A DNA stretch of 64,000 bases from Pseudomonadota bacterium (lineage in GTDB: Bacteria; Pseudomonadota; Gammaproteobacteria; Burkholderiales; Rhodocyclaceae), in NCBI GenBank assembly GCA_026399515.1, contig JAPLQT010000074.1, positions 1-64,000 of the forward strand. Direction: 5' to 3'. Within the stretch, counting starts at the first letter, position 1, and every line of letters starts with the position of its first letter. Of the stretch, positions 1-7,445 are shown piece after piece. Both the position numbers and the translations under genes were made by a program. Under the pieces are notes generated by a model, which ran no database searches, was not told the origin of the DNA, and saw nothing but the letters and a program-made list of their open reading frames with translations.

Positions 1-323
1 ACTGACCGGTCGACGCTCGGTTTAGTGCAAATTGCCGGCTGGCTGTTTTTTTCGTGGCATCCCGCCAAGTCCGCATGGTTGCGGCCCTTCCCGGTCGCCG
101 GCCTCATTCTGGCCCTGTGCCAAAACGATCACCTCCCCACAGAGTCATTTCCCGGAAGTCCGCGTGTCGGTTTAGAGGGGGGTGTCGCTAAGAGACAACA
201 GCACCCGGCCATCGGGAGCTTCAGCTAACTGGCGTTCCACTGTTTGTTCGAGTTGTCGACCTCACACTGCGAGGCCCGAGACTATCTTGCAACGTATGGA
301 TCGTCTCATCGCACGGCAAATCG
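1..323. other. no supported gene
   Basis: I see no gene I can support here. The short open frames on both strands have no convincing ribosome binding site and arginine/serine-rich, low-plausibility translations of the kind that GC-rich non-coding DNA produces. The left end may be the 3' flank of a gene outside the window. Confidence 0.4.
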
Positions 324-674
324 TCAGGCAAATGCAGGCAGTACGGAACCCTTTGGGAGCAGGCGCGCCATGCCGCTGCCGCGTCTGCCGACACCGAGGT
401 TATACAACTTCTCGGCAATTTGGCGGTTGACCTCTTTGCGTGGATCCAGACGCAAATCCCCCTTCTCGACAAAGTTGAGTTGGGCGTAGATTTCTTCGAC
501 GGGACGACCGAAGACGATTAGTTTGTAGATTGTCGGAATATGGTCATCGTAATGGCCGACCATATAGTCGTTGCGATTGACGCGAGCAGGATCCCACTCC
601 TCGAACAGCAAGCTGCGAATGTCCGCGGCTAAGGAGTCCACTTGGTGATCAAAATCAATTCTTGCTCTTGCCAT
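324..674 (-). CDS. hypothetical protein, 116 aa
   Basis: I do not recognise this protein. It is acidic in its N-terminal half (an FDHQVD stretch, then EEWDP) and has balanced composition without low complexity, so it looks like a real soluble cytoplasmic protein. No signal peptide or membrane segment is visible. The start used is the ATG that opens MARARIDF; no clear Shine-Dalgarno sequence precedes it, so the true start may differ. It is followed on the same strand by nothing recognisable and preceded by the 62-aa gene. Confidence 0.5.
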   Translation of the reverse strand: MARARIDFDHQVDSLAADIRSLLFEEWDPARVNRNDYMVGHYDDHIPTIYKLIVFGRPVEEIYAQLNFVEKGDLRLDPRKEVNRQIAEKLYNLGVGRRGSGMARLLPKGSVLPAFA

Positions 675-721
675 GATGAGTTAAGGATAGCGACAGTATT
701 CTCAGTTGTCTGTGCGGGAAG

Positions 722-910
722 TCACATTGCTGCGTTGTATGATTGGGTGATCGCCATCAGGGGCGGATCGGCGGGCAACCGTTCACAGGTCAGGATCAGA
801 TCGAAGTCATCGCGTTCCGCTACTGTCTTGACGGCATCACTTTCGCGATCGGCAGCGATGACAACCTCACGCTCTTCGCCATCCACGGCGATGAAGGCAA
901 TTTTGAACAT
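722..910 (-). CDS. hypothetical protein, 62 aa
   Basis: A small soluble protein of unknown function, opening MFKIAFIAVDGEEREVV. The start is well supported: an AGGAGG Shine-Dalgarno sequence lies about seven bases before the ATG on the minus strand. The pattern of a hydrophobic beta strand, an acidic turn and an Ala/Asp-rich helix suggests a small alpha/beta fold. It lies 47 bp upstream of the 116-aa gene on the same strand, so the two may be cotranscribed. Confidence 0.55.
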   Translation of the reverse strand: MFKIAFIAVDGEEREVVIAADRESDAVKTVAERDDFDLILTCERLPADPPLMAITQSYNAAM

Positions 911-1025
911 TGTTAAATCCTCCTAACTATCGAGTCATGCCGCTTGCAGTTGAATGCGGTCGTGAGACCAAATTACGACAACTTTGGCGATTTTCTGAAG
1001 AGCCGACTGAAACCAGGCTGGGTGG

Positions 1026-1199
1026 TCAATGATTGGCGCCGTCTACGATGAGCATCCCCAAAAGCTCAACTGGTATTGCGCCGGTACGACGCAAGGTTTC
1101 TTTAGCCTTCGCAGCGGTGATCGGACTCCCGAATGTAATGACGCGGGCAAAATGCTGCCCTGCAAGACGATAGAACCAATTGCGGCGACGAACGATCAT
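1026..1199 (-). CDS. hypothetical protein, 57 aa
   Basis: A small basic protein starting MIVRRRNWFYRLAGQHFARV. I chose this internal start over an upstream one because a GGAGAG ribosome binding site lies immediately before it, six bases from the ATG. It ends with a small hydrophobic stretch (PVELLGMLIVDG). I do not recognise a family. It is the first of three small minus-strand genes (this one, the 62-aa gene and the 116-aa gene) that could form one transcript. Confidence 0.45.
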   Translation of the reverse strand: MIVRRRNWFYRLAGQHFARVITFGSPITAAKAKETLRRTGAIPVELLGMLIVDGANH

Positions 1200-1452
1200 G
1201 ATTTTCTCTCCAGTATGCGTGTCGAACATGCTGATGGTTGCTGCACATCCAGCAATATGCATAGGCCATGCCAGGAGGCGGGAACCGGCTCATCTACAGC
1301 AATTCAGGATCGTCCGGAAAATACGACCGGCAAGAAACGTCAGAATTAGGGTAGTTTTTGCCTCTATATCGGCAAAATTGGGTCGGAGGCATCAGACCAG
1401 CAGTTCGGGAGTGGGTTTCAGCTACCGAGACGATGGCATGTCCCCGGATCGA

Positions 1453-1458
1453 TACAAT
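1453..1458 (+). promoter_or_regulatory. candidate -10 element of micro-ORF A
   Basis: TACAAT lies exactly six bases before the ATG at 1465, which would put transcription start on or beside the start codon and give a leaderless message. The identical spacing occurs at the second copy (2582-2587). No good -35 hexamer is visible. Confidence 0.35.
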
Positions 1459-1464
1459 CGAGGC

Positions 1465-1521
1465 ATGTGGGAATCCAAATCTTCCACTATCGATGGTTTT
1501 AAGCCTTGGATATACCGTTAA
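1465..1521 (+). CDS. micro-ORF A, 18 aa, paralogue of micro-ORF B
   Basis: An 18-codon frame whose peptide ends KPWIYR. It is similar over its full length to the first 18 codons of the frame at 2594: shared residues are E3, S6, I9, D10, K13, P14, W15, Y17 and R18, with Ile/Leu at 16. Codon differences at I9, K13, Y17 and R18 are synonymous, which suggests selection on the peptide rather than mere DNA repetition. Both copies are preceded by GATACAATCG and have no Shine-Dalgarno sequence; the ATG would be at or next to the transcription start. The function is unknown. It could be a leader peptide or a small membrane-interacting peptide. It stands alone, convergent with the 131-aa gene. Confidence 0.4.
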   Translation: MWESKSSTIDGFKPWIYR

Positions 1522-1577
1522 CGCCGATCCTCGGCATCGACTCGGATGTAAAAGTGTCCGCAACGCAGGAACCGCAA

Positions 1578-1973
1578 TTAGTAGTCGTCCACAACTCGAG
1601 CCCACTCAAACCGCCCGTTCTTCGCAAAGTAAAGGCGTAACTGACATGGAGTAAAGCCAAACGTCGCGGCACCCAGCCAATACTGGAGAGCGTAAGGATG
1701 CTCGGCATCCTGCGACGGGCCGAGCATCTCGATCACTTCCGCCTTTGTTGGACGCCGATCCTCAAGTTGCCTGAGTAGGCCTTTCGTCATCGAGTACCGA
1801 GGACTGTCCTTTCCGGCGCCGATCTTCTGGGCATTCTTCCAAACGGCGGAGTCGAAGGTCGACATTCCACGCTCAAAACGCATGGAAAGCGGAATCATCG
1901 CTAGCACCAGCAGCAGCCCGACCACGACGCTTATCGGAACACGTGAGAACAGCAGGGTTCGCATCTTGAACAT
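1578..1973 (-). CDS. membrane-anchored hypothetical protein, 131 aa
   Basis: The protein begins MFKMRTLLFSRVPISVVVG and has one strong N-terminal hydrophobic segment (about residues 10-30), followed by a periplasmic-looking domain. The C-terminal part (LQYWLGAATFGF, then LRLYFAKNGRFEW) is reminiscent of small lipoprotein-like or SmpA/OmlA-like outer-surface domains that begin with a helix and a KAEVIEMLGPS turn, but I cannot name a family with certainty. The longer open frame upstream of this Met is arginine/serine rich and unlikely to be translated. It is the third gene of a minus-strand set with the DUF1330 gene and the 50-aa gene. The start has only a weak ribosome binding site. Confidence 0.55.
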   Translation of the reverse strand: MFKMRTLLFSRVPISVVVGLLLVLAMIPLSMRFERGMSTFDSAVWKNAQKIGAGKDSPRYSMTKGLLRQLEDRRPTKAEVIEMLGPSQDAEHPYALQYWLGAATFGFTPCQLRLYFAKNGRFEWARVVDDY

Positions 1974-2001
1974 GGCAGTCGTGCGAAGCAATACCGGCGA
2001 C

Positions 2002-2154
2002 TCAGTCGCGGTGCTCGACGCTCCATGGCAATTCCTTCTCAACCTTGACCAGAGGAACATGCTTCGCCGACACGGAGATTTTCCCGCCACACTTCGGACC
2101 GCGCACAATTGGCGCCTGATTGCAGTTCACCTTCACCGCATCTCCAGTACTCAC
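2002..2154 (-). CDS. hypothetical protein, 50 aa, GTG start
   Basis: Read from a GTG that overlaps the stop codon of the upstream DUF1330 gene (a GTGA overlap), which is the typical arrangement for translational coupling. The 50 residues contain two cysteines in VNCNQAP and PKCGGK, many valines and lysines, and no low complexity. The composition is far more protein-like than the other frames here. Its function is unknown; the Cys pair could bind metal. It is too short and starts with the wrong codon to be picked up by many gene finders. Confidence 0.45.
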   Translation of the reverse strand: MSTGDAVKVNCNQAPIVRGPKCGGKISVSAKHVPLVKVEKELPWSVEHRD

Positions 2155-2441
2155 AAGCCTTCCAGGATGACGACGGTTCGGTCTGCCGATCGCAACCCGA
2201 TCTCCAAGACCGCTTGATATTCTTCGGACTGATAGAAGCGTTCGGCGTCAGCAGCAGATGGGAACTTGATGAGTACCATCCGAGTCGGTGCCCAAAGTTT
2301 TTGTTCCTTCACCGATAGCTTGCCACCTCGGTCAAGATATTCACCGCCATACTTCTCCACTAACGGCTTGGCCTTCAACTTGTAAGTTTCATAGACCTCG
2401 GGATTGGTCAGTGCCGTATCAACCACCAGATAAGCAGTCAT
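2151..2441 (-). CDS. DUF1330 family protein
   Basis: A 96-aa protein of the DUF1330 family, a dimeric ferredoxin-like alpha/beta barrel related to stress-responsive and EthD-like domains. Supporting features are the start MTAYLVVDTALTNPE, the YKLKAKPLVEKYGGEYL segment, and the typical RMVLIKFPSAADAERFY stretch followed by a helix and a final VVILEGL strand. The start is chosen at the Met seven residues into the open frame because a GGGGGC ribosome binding site lies just before it. The biochemical role of the family is unknown. Its stop overlaps the GTG of the 50-aa gene. Confidence 0.85.
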   Translation of the reverse strand: MTAYLVVDTALTNPEVYETYKLKAKPLVEKYGGEYLDRGGKLSVKEQKLWAPTRMVLIKFPSAADAERFYQSEEYQAVLEIGLRSADRTVVILEGL

Positions 2442-2581
2442 GTTGTCGCCCCCAGATTTCATGCAAGCACTCTAGCAGCAAATAACCTGCCCAAGCTATC
2501 CCTCGGAAGTTCCGAGTCGTTACCCTCACGACTGCATTTCCCGCATCCGGCACCTGCCAGTACCGGGCGCCACCAAGTTGA

Positions 2582-2587
2582 TACAAT
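2582..2587 (+). promoter_or_regulatory. extended -10 element of micro-ORF B
   Basis: TACAAT preceded by TGA forms an extended -10 (TGnTACAAT) six bases before the ATG at 2594, the same spacing as at micro-ORF A. It implies a leaderless transcript. No consensus -35 is visible. Confidence 0.4.
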
Positions 2588-2593
2588 CGGGTC

Positions 2594-2713
2594 ATGCTTG
2601 AATTTACCTCTTTCGTGATTGATACCGTGAAACCTTGGCTATATCGCCTTGTGGCCTTCATCACGCTGACCATCCTGGATGACCCGGCTATCTTGGCCAT
2701 GGCGTTCTGCTAA
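2594..2713 (+). CDS. micro-ORF B, 39 aa, paralogue of micro-ORF A
   Basis: A 39-codon frame. Its first 18 residues (MLEFTSFVIDTVKPWLYR) match micro-ORF A in the pattern E3, S6, ID9-10, KPW13-15 and YR17-18. It then continues with a hydrophobic stretch (LVAFITLTIL) and ends MAFC. The whole could be a single membrane-inserting amphipathic peptide. It ends nine bases before the DUF3820 gene, so it would be the first cistron of a + strand transcript with DUF3820 and the 65-aa gene. It has no Shine-Dalgarno sequence and a TACAAT -10 immediately upstream. The function is unknown. Confidence 0.45.
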   Translation: MLEFTSFVIDTVKPWLYRLVAFITLTILDDPAILAMAFC

Positions 2714-2722
2714 GGTATCAGG

Positions 2723-2977
2723 ATGCAACCCGAGGATTTGGAATTGCTGGTCACGCGGGAGATGCCCTTTGGCAAGCACAAGGGGCGGCTGATTGCGGAT
2801 CTGCCGGGGAATTACCTCAACTGGTTCGCCCGTGAGGGCTTCCCCCAAGGAGAGATTGGCCGTCTCCTGGCTTTGATGCATGAGATCGATCACAACGGAC
2901 TGATGGATATTCTGGCGCCACTCCGGCGACGATCAGGCGTTGATACGGACCAGGCGAAGACAGCAAGGGGGGTTTGA
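2723..2977 (+). CDS. DUF3820 family protein
   Basis: An 84-aa protein with the hallmark of the DUF3820 family: a MPFGKHKGRLIADLPGNYL segment followed by a Trp/Phe helix and a C-terminal helical part. The PFGKHKG loop is the conserved core; the family is small, often described as putative quorum-sensing-regulated or nuclease-associated, and its role is not firmly established. It is nine bases downstream of micro-ORF B and six bases upstream of the 65-aa gene, so it probably sits in an operon with both. Confidence 0.8.
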   Translation: MQPEDLELLVTREMPFGKHKGRLIADLPGNYLNWFAREGFPQGEIGRLLALMHEIDHNGLMDILAPLRRRSGVDTDQAKTARGV

Positions 2978-2983
2978 ATCGGC

Positions 2984-3181
2984 ATGACTTATGAAGAATT
3001 CCTCGACGAGGTCACCACGCTTATCACCGAGAAGTACGACATGGCCGACGAGGCCGCCATCCAGATGGTGATGCGCGCCCAGGCGGATGACTACTTCAGC
3101 GGACACGACGATGACTTGTCGATGTGCACGCTGGATCGGGCGCACCAGGACGCAAGAATCGTTTTCGAAAAATATCAATGA
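2984..3181 (+). CDS. hypothetical acidic protein, 65 aa
   Basis: A small, strongly acidic protein starting MTYEEFLDEVTTLITEKYDM, probably all helical, with an HDDDLS segment in the middle. A run of Gs about eight to ten bases upstream could serve as ribosome binding site. It follows the DUF3820 gene by six bases. I do not recognise a named family. It resembles small conserved hypothetical proteins of betaproteobacteria and is likely soluble and cytoplasmic. Confidence 0.6.
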   Translation: MTYEEFLDEVTTLITEKYDMADEAAIQMVMRAQADDYFSGHDDDLSMCTLDRAHQDARIVFEKYQ

Positions 3182-3209
3182 GTGGCATGGGAATTCAGGG
3201 AAACAGGGT

Positions 3210-3413
3210 CTAATAGTGCGGAGGCAGCTCATCGCGCAAGTTGCGCGATGTGGCCTGAATATCGTCGGTCTGCAATTGTTGGCTCAAGGCGCGCAACTCC
3301 TTCTGTAGCATTTCTATCTGCTGCTGCTGTCGAAACACGGTCCTGTTCAACGCTTCCAGCATATCCTCGGAAAAGCTCAGTTTGATTTCGATCTCAGCGA
3401 GGCGGGACTCCAT
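3210..3413 (-). CDS. slyX: SlyX family protein
   Basis: A 67-aa coiled-coil protein with the SlyX signature: MESRLAEIEIKLSFSEDMLEALNRTVFRQQ, a heptad-rich central helix and the C-terminal DELPPHY tail that is characteristic of the family. SlyX homologues are small cytoplasmic proteins of unknown biochemical role. The start was set at the internal Met that begins MESRLAE, matching the family length; the upstream extension in the open frame is not SlyX-like. It is convergent with the 65-aa gene. Confidence 0.88.
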   Translation of the reverse strand: MESRLAEIEIKLSFSEDMLEALNRTVFRQQQQIEMLQKELRALSQQLQTDDIQATSRNLRDELPPHY

Positions 3414-3487
3414 GGCATCTCCGGCTATTGGACTTGCGCGACTGTGCGGCCGGGTCGGCATACATAGAGGCTGTTGGTCGGCGTGGA

Positions 3488-4285
3488 TTACCCAAGCATG
3501 TCGAAAAGGGAGGCGTTCCCGTTTGAATTTCCTGAAGCATCCTGTTGCGAGTATTGTTTGACCAAGGCATTCGCCTGCGCGGTCAATGCTTTTGCCAAGT
3601 TGCTCTTCTTCGTGTTCAGGGATGCAATGTCTCTGTTTATGACCGCCTTCTCCTTTTGGATGCTTCCAGTCGACGAGATCAAGCTCTGAATTTGGCTCAC
3701 GAAATTGTCGGCGATCCCATTGCTGCCGTTGCTGAAGAGTTTGGCGACAGCTTCAGGGTTTGCATTAACGGCATTTTGCAACTTGGCCGCGTCGATAGCC
3801 AAAGCCCCGCTTTTCTGGCTGGTAATCCCGATACTTCCCGGTGTGAGATTAGCTGCACCTACTGTGCCGCTCGATCCGGCGTTGAAAACCCGGGCGAGCT
3901 GGGCCTGTATGCGCGAAACGATGGCATCCGACTTCAGGTCCCCTAGTCGCAGTCCGGTCAGGGTGGTATTGAGAGCGTTGTACTGACCGATCAAGTCGGA
4001 CACTTTTGTCGCGATCTGTGCGGAATCCTGCGTCGCCGCCGAATTGGCAGCGGCCTTGCCCGAGAGAGATTGTGCGGCCGACTGGAACGATGTCAGCGCA
4101 CTCATCAATTTTCCCAAGCCTGAAAGTGTGGTGTTGTCGTTGGCCAGCGCCGCGTTGAGCGCAGGCGCACCGGTATTTTGCGCCTGCATGATTTTGCCGA
4201 CTTTCGCCAAAACATCCGCGGAAGGATTGCCGGTCGAGTTCGGGGAGTTGGAATAGCTTGGAGAAAATAGATTGGTAAGTATCAT
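3488..4285 (-). CDS. FliD C-terminal domain-like protein
   Basis: A 265-aa protein that resembles only the C-terminal half of flagellar hook-associated protein 2. Supporting features are SDLIGQYNALNTTLTGLRLGD, a QAQLARVF helix, GSIGITSQKSGALAIDAAKL, and then NPEAVAKLF followed by a long terminal coiled coil (SIQKEKAVINRDIASLNTK). Full FliD proteins are roughly twice as long and start with a different domain; no N-terminal FliD domain or other flagellar gene is adjacent. It therefore may be a filament-capping-like or adhesin-like protein rather than a true FliD. It is divergently transcribed from the metalloprotease gene. Low-complexity Ala/Ser/Asn content is typical of the family. Confidence 0.65.
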   Translation of the reverse strand: MILTNLFSPSYSNSPNSTGNPSADVLAKVGKIMQAQNTGAPALNAALANDNTTLSGLGKLMSALTSFQSAAQSLSGKAAANSAATQDSAQIATKVSDLIGQYNALNTTLTGLRLGDLKSDAIVSRIQAQLARVFNAGSSGTVGAANLTPGSIGITSQKSGALAIDAAKLQNAVNANPEAVAKLFSNGSNGIADNFVSQIQSLISSTGSIQKEKAVINRDIASLNTKKSNLAKALTAQANALVKQYSQQDASGNSNGNASLFDMLG

Positions 4286-4390
4286 TTCGTGCCGTCCTTA
4301 CTTACCGCCTGAGAGGCAGTATTTGCCGATAGGGTGTCAGGGCGCGATAAGTGTTTAGTTGTCGGATAAAGTGTATTTGGCTGGATAAGC

Positions 4391-4449
4391 ACTGGAATGC
4401 CCTTTAATCTCGGAAAGATAAACCTTTATTAAGCAAGAGGCATTCCAGT
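4391..4449. repeat. 11-bp inverted repeat between divergent genes
   Basis: ACTGGAATGCC at 4391-4401 is matched perfectly by GGCATTCCAGT at 4439-4449, with 37 bp between the arms. The element lies in the 255-bp divergent region between the FliD-like gene and the metalloprotease gene. It could be a pair of operator half-sites, a cruciform, or the ends of a small vanished insertion. Confidence 0.6.
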
Positions 4450-4473
4450 AGTTCGTCAAATGTTCCCAAAAAC

Positions 4474-4489
4474 TGTGAACCATGTCACA
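4474..4489. promoter_or_regulatory. CRP/Vfr-type operator upstream of metalloprotease
   Basis: TGTGA-ACCATG-TCACA is a perfect match to the CRP consensus TGTGA-N6-TCACA, with an additional C/G pair outside the arms. It is centred about 59 bp before the metalloprotease start at 4541 and in the shared region with the FliD-like gene, so a CRP/Vfr-family activator may control one or both. A second perfect site is at 10099. Confidence 0.6.
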
Positions 4490-4540
4490 GTATCAAAACA
4501 CGGAAACCACCACTCTCTAGGCAGTATCGGGAGAAAAGCA

Positions 4541-6361
4541 ATGGCGACGGGCAGCACCAGCATCACACTTAACCCCAAGCAAACCTATGTTGATAAAACC
4601 AGCGGTCTCGTCATCACGGGAACCGATGGCAGCGAGACAGTCTCGGTCCTCGCCAAGGTAGTAAATTCCAGCATAACGAATGTGGGCACCATCAAATTGC
4701 CCGGAAAACTGGCTGATTACACCACGAGCGTCACCAGCGATGCATTGGTCATAAGTTTTTCAGGCGGTTCGGGAGAACCGGTTGCCGTAGTTACCCCCAC
4801 TGGAAATGGAACGAGACTGGTTTTTTCGGACGGCAACAAGGCAGTCGTCTCGTTGGACCAAGGGTCTGTCCGGTTCCACGTCGATGTCATTCAGATGGCG
4901 GCCAAGGGAACTGTCAGCTTAACGGATGGCAACGTGTCGGTATTGGGATCCTCCGGGACCGAAACTCTGAATATCAATCCCGGCCTCGCCAACATCAGCG
5001 TTGACGCCAAGGTCGACAAGGTGAACATCAGTGCCGACCTTGATGCAATCACGCTGACCGGTGCAAAGGGGAGCCTCTCGTTATCGACCAGCGACGGAAC
5101 AAAGATCGCCGACCTTGCCGTCGCCAAGGGACATACCGAGATCCTGAGTTTCAATGACGCCAGCGGGACTCTGACTGTCGATAGCGCCGGGAAGGGCGCC
5201 TTCAACCTGACGTCAATCTCCTTGTCGGCTGGCGATACTTACACTGTCACGGCCAGCGGTGTTACGATCAGCGCCGCTACTCCTGGCGACACCACCATGG
5301 TGATCCTGGGCACCGGAGCGACCAAGGAACACATCACTTCCGCAATCGGGCAAGTCAAGCTCGCCGGATTATTTTCGGATTATCTGTACCAGAGCAAGAC
5401 GGGTGTCCTGTATGTCTATGACAAGGCCAACCATCTGGTGGCGGACATTCAGGTACAGCACGATAGCAATGGGACGGGGCTGGTTTTTTCCGGCGATGGA
5501 TCGATGCTTCCCGCCACCTTCACCACTTCCGGCGGCATCAATATCGGCGTGGCGGCGGTTTCATCAACCAAGGCATCCGCCATAACACTGCCGGCACCGC
5601 AGGCTCCGGCGGTCACTGGCGGAACCTCGACCTTCGAGTACTCGCTGACGCTCGGGGATTTTGGTCAATATCGGGACGCCATCAAGACCGACATGACCGC
5701 CGCCCTCAACAACATAGGAAAATATCTCAACGCGAAAGGGGTGATGAATATTCAGGTTCTTCCCGAAACCATCCAATCAGGCGTCATCGCCGATGCTTCC
5801 GGCGCCATAACATCGACGCCGAGTTCATTGCTGTCCTATGAGCACGGAGCCGGTGCTATTACCGCGTTCCAACTAACGAGCTTGACCGGTACAGATCCCA
5901 ACCCCGGAGGGTTTGACGCGACGGTTCATATCAATATGGCGAACATCCTGCGGGAAAACCTGAATCCCAACGTCGGTCCGAACGCGAACCAGATTGATTT
6001 GACCACCGCGTTAACCCATGAGCTATTCCATGCCATCGGGTTTGAAGGATTCCTCGGTACAAGTCAGGCATCCAAGAACAAGACCGTTTTTGATACCTAT
6101 GTCACGATGAAGAACGGCAAGCCGTATTTCACGGGTACCAATGCGGAAGCCGTTTACGGCGGCCCCGTACCGCTCGCGCCTGCATCCGCCGGGTCTGGTT
6201 CCGCCTACTATCACGTGGATGTAGCAAATGACCTGATGGCCACGTCGCTAAGCAACGGGCAGATCCGAACGATTTCGGCCTTGGATTTGGCAATCCTGAG
6301 GGATCTGGGCATCGCGGAGGTCGTTACCGTCGGAACACCGGCGAGCGTTTTGCACGGCTGA
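4541..6361 (+). CDS. putative secreted zinc metalloprotease, 606 aa
   Basis: The first 380 or so residues are Thr/Ser/Gly/Asp-rich beta-structure with repeated short motifs (VTLTG, LSLSTSDGTK), like the stalks of exported adhesins or RTX-type proteins. Residues 493-503 carry HELFHAIGFEG, a HExxH zinc site followed by a metzincin-like glycine pair, and a later NDLMAT segment plus ALDLAILRDLGI near the C-terminus matches the Met-turn and terminal helix of secreted bacterial metalloproteases. No classical signal peptide is visible, so type I secretion is possible. The start was chosen at the ATG after GGGAGA (4530s); an upstream in-frame start would run through the CRP-like site. The substrate is unknown. 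Confidence 0.7.
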   Translation: MATGSTSITLNPKQTYVDKTSGLVITGTDGSETVSVLAKVVNSSITNVGTIKLPGKLADYTTSVTSDALVISFSGGSGEPVAVVTPTGNGTRLVFSDGNKAVVSLDQGSVRFHVDVIQMAAKGTVSLTDGNVSVLGSSGTETLNINPGLANISVDAKVDKVNISADLDAITLTGAKGSLSLSTSDGTKIADLAVAKGHTEILSFNDASGTLTVDSAGKGAFNLTSISLSAGDTYTVTASGVTISAATPGDTTMVILGTGATKEHITSAIGQVKLAGLFSDYLYQSKTGVLYVYDKANHLVADIQVQHDSNGTGLVFSGDGSMLPATFTTSGGINIGVAAVSSTKASAITLPAPQAPAVTGGTSTFEYSLTLGDFGQYRDAIKTDMTAALNNIGKYLNAKGVMNIQVLPETIQSGVIADASGAITSTPSSLLSYEHGAGAITAFQLTSLTGTDPNPGGFDATVHINMANILRENLNPNVGPNANQIDLTTALTHELFHAIGFEGFLGTSQASKNKTVFDTYVTMKNGKPYFTGTNAEAVYGGPVPLAPASAGSGSAYYHVDVANDLMATSLSNGQIRTISALDLAILRDLGIAEVVTVGTPASVLHG

Positions 6362-6374
6362 CATATCCGTATCG

Positions 6375-7445
6375 TCAAAGCGCGATAGGCGCCTGATCTC
6401 CGCTCCAATGCGCGAGCGCCGCTTCCGCGGCCTCTCCGTCCAGCTCGTAGCGTGCCAGGATGCCCTCGGCGACTCCGCGCCAATGGGCGCATCCATCGGC
6501 AAGAACAGCTTGAAATGCCTTTCTGTCGTCGTTCGCGCGCCATTCGTGGTAGGCCGCTGCCAGCGACGGAAACAGCGCGAGGCGCATGCCGTCGAAATTG
6601 GCGAACCAGAAATGCAGCAGGCCGCGCGCATCGTTTTCCAGCAGCGCGGGCAGGGTGACGAGGCAGTCGGCCAGGTTGTCGCGCACGGAACGCGCCAGAA
6701 CTTCGGCGTGCTTGCTCAGCGAAGCGGCGAGCATTTCTTCCCAGGCCGGGCCGAGCAAACGTCCCGCGGCGTGTTCGCCCTGTTCATGAAGCACCAACAA
6801 CTCGGTCACCGCGTCCGCCATACGCTCCATCGCATCGCCGGCGTCGTTGCCGTAACCATAACTATCCAGTGCCGCCTGTAGCGCGCCGTCGCTGCGCTTT
6901 GCCTGCCATGCCTCGACTTTTTCCCATAGCCATTGGCGCAGGGCTTGTCCGCGAATGATGATGGTGTCGCCGCGCAAAACCGCGGGGATCGCCGTCAGGT
7001 CGCGCGCATATTCGCGACCGCACACCAGGATACGCAAGCCGTCACGCCGGTCTTCGCGGATCAGCCGAGCCAGGAAGAAATGCGGCTTATGGAAGCGGCC
7101 GACGCCCGAGCCGTAGATCAGGCCATGACCTTGCAAAGACTCGTTGATCGCCTCGCTTTCGAACGGCTGATGATTTTGGCCGCCGACCGGGACGACCCCG
7201 TAGTCTTCGTCTTCCATCGCCTCCCACAGCGCTTCACGGGCGCTTAGCCAGGCGCCGATTTCACTGCGCGCCGGCAGGATGCCTCCCGGCGGGATGCCAC
7301 GTTCCCAACGGCAGTACTCGCGCATTTCCAGCAGGTAGTTGCACATCGTCATTTCGCGGGCATGGCGTGCATCGGCTATGCAACAGTTGCGCCGCACCGC
7401 TTCGACCAATTGATCGAGCTCGCAGAGCGCATCGAAAGCGCCCAT
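6375..7445 (-). CDS. Sfum_1244-like conserved hypothetical protein
   Basis: A 356-aa soluble protein that I recognise tentatively as the Sfum_1244 type, a conserved hypothetical family seen in sulfur-metabolising and other proteobacteria. It contains MCNYLLEMREYCRWERGIPPG near residue 33 and many Trp/His residues, with an alpha-helical C-terminal half. No catalytic motif is evident. Its ATG overlaps the last base of the upstream MFS stop codon (TGATG), so the two are translationally coupled, and both lie downstream of the ArsR-rhodanese gene. A role in the same stress or thiol response is inference. Confidence 0.6.
   Translation of the reverse strand: MGAFDALCELDQLVEAVRRNCCIADARHAREMTMCNYLLEMREYCRWERGIPPGGILPARSEIGAWLSAREALWEAMEDEDYGVVPVGGQNHQPFESEAINESLQGHGLIYGSGVGRFHKPHFFLARLIREDRRDGLRILVCGREYARDLTAIPAVLRGDTIIIRGQALRQWLWEKVEAWQAKRSDGALQAALDSYGYGNDAGDAMERMADAVTELLVLHEQGEHAAGRLLGPAWEEMLAASLSKHAEVLARSVRDNLADCLVTLPALLENDARGLLHFWFANFDGMRLALFPSLAAAYHEWRANDDRKAFQAVLADGCAHWRGVAEGILARYELDGEAAEAALAHWSGDQAPIAL

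Noticed and set aside
711-726. CRP-like TGTGC-GGGAAG-TCACA
   Set aside because: One mismatch in the left arm and position at the 3' end of the 62-aa gene make it weak; not promoted to a feature.
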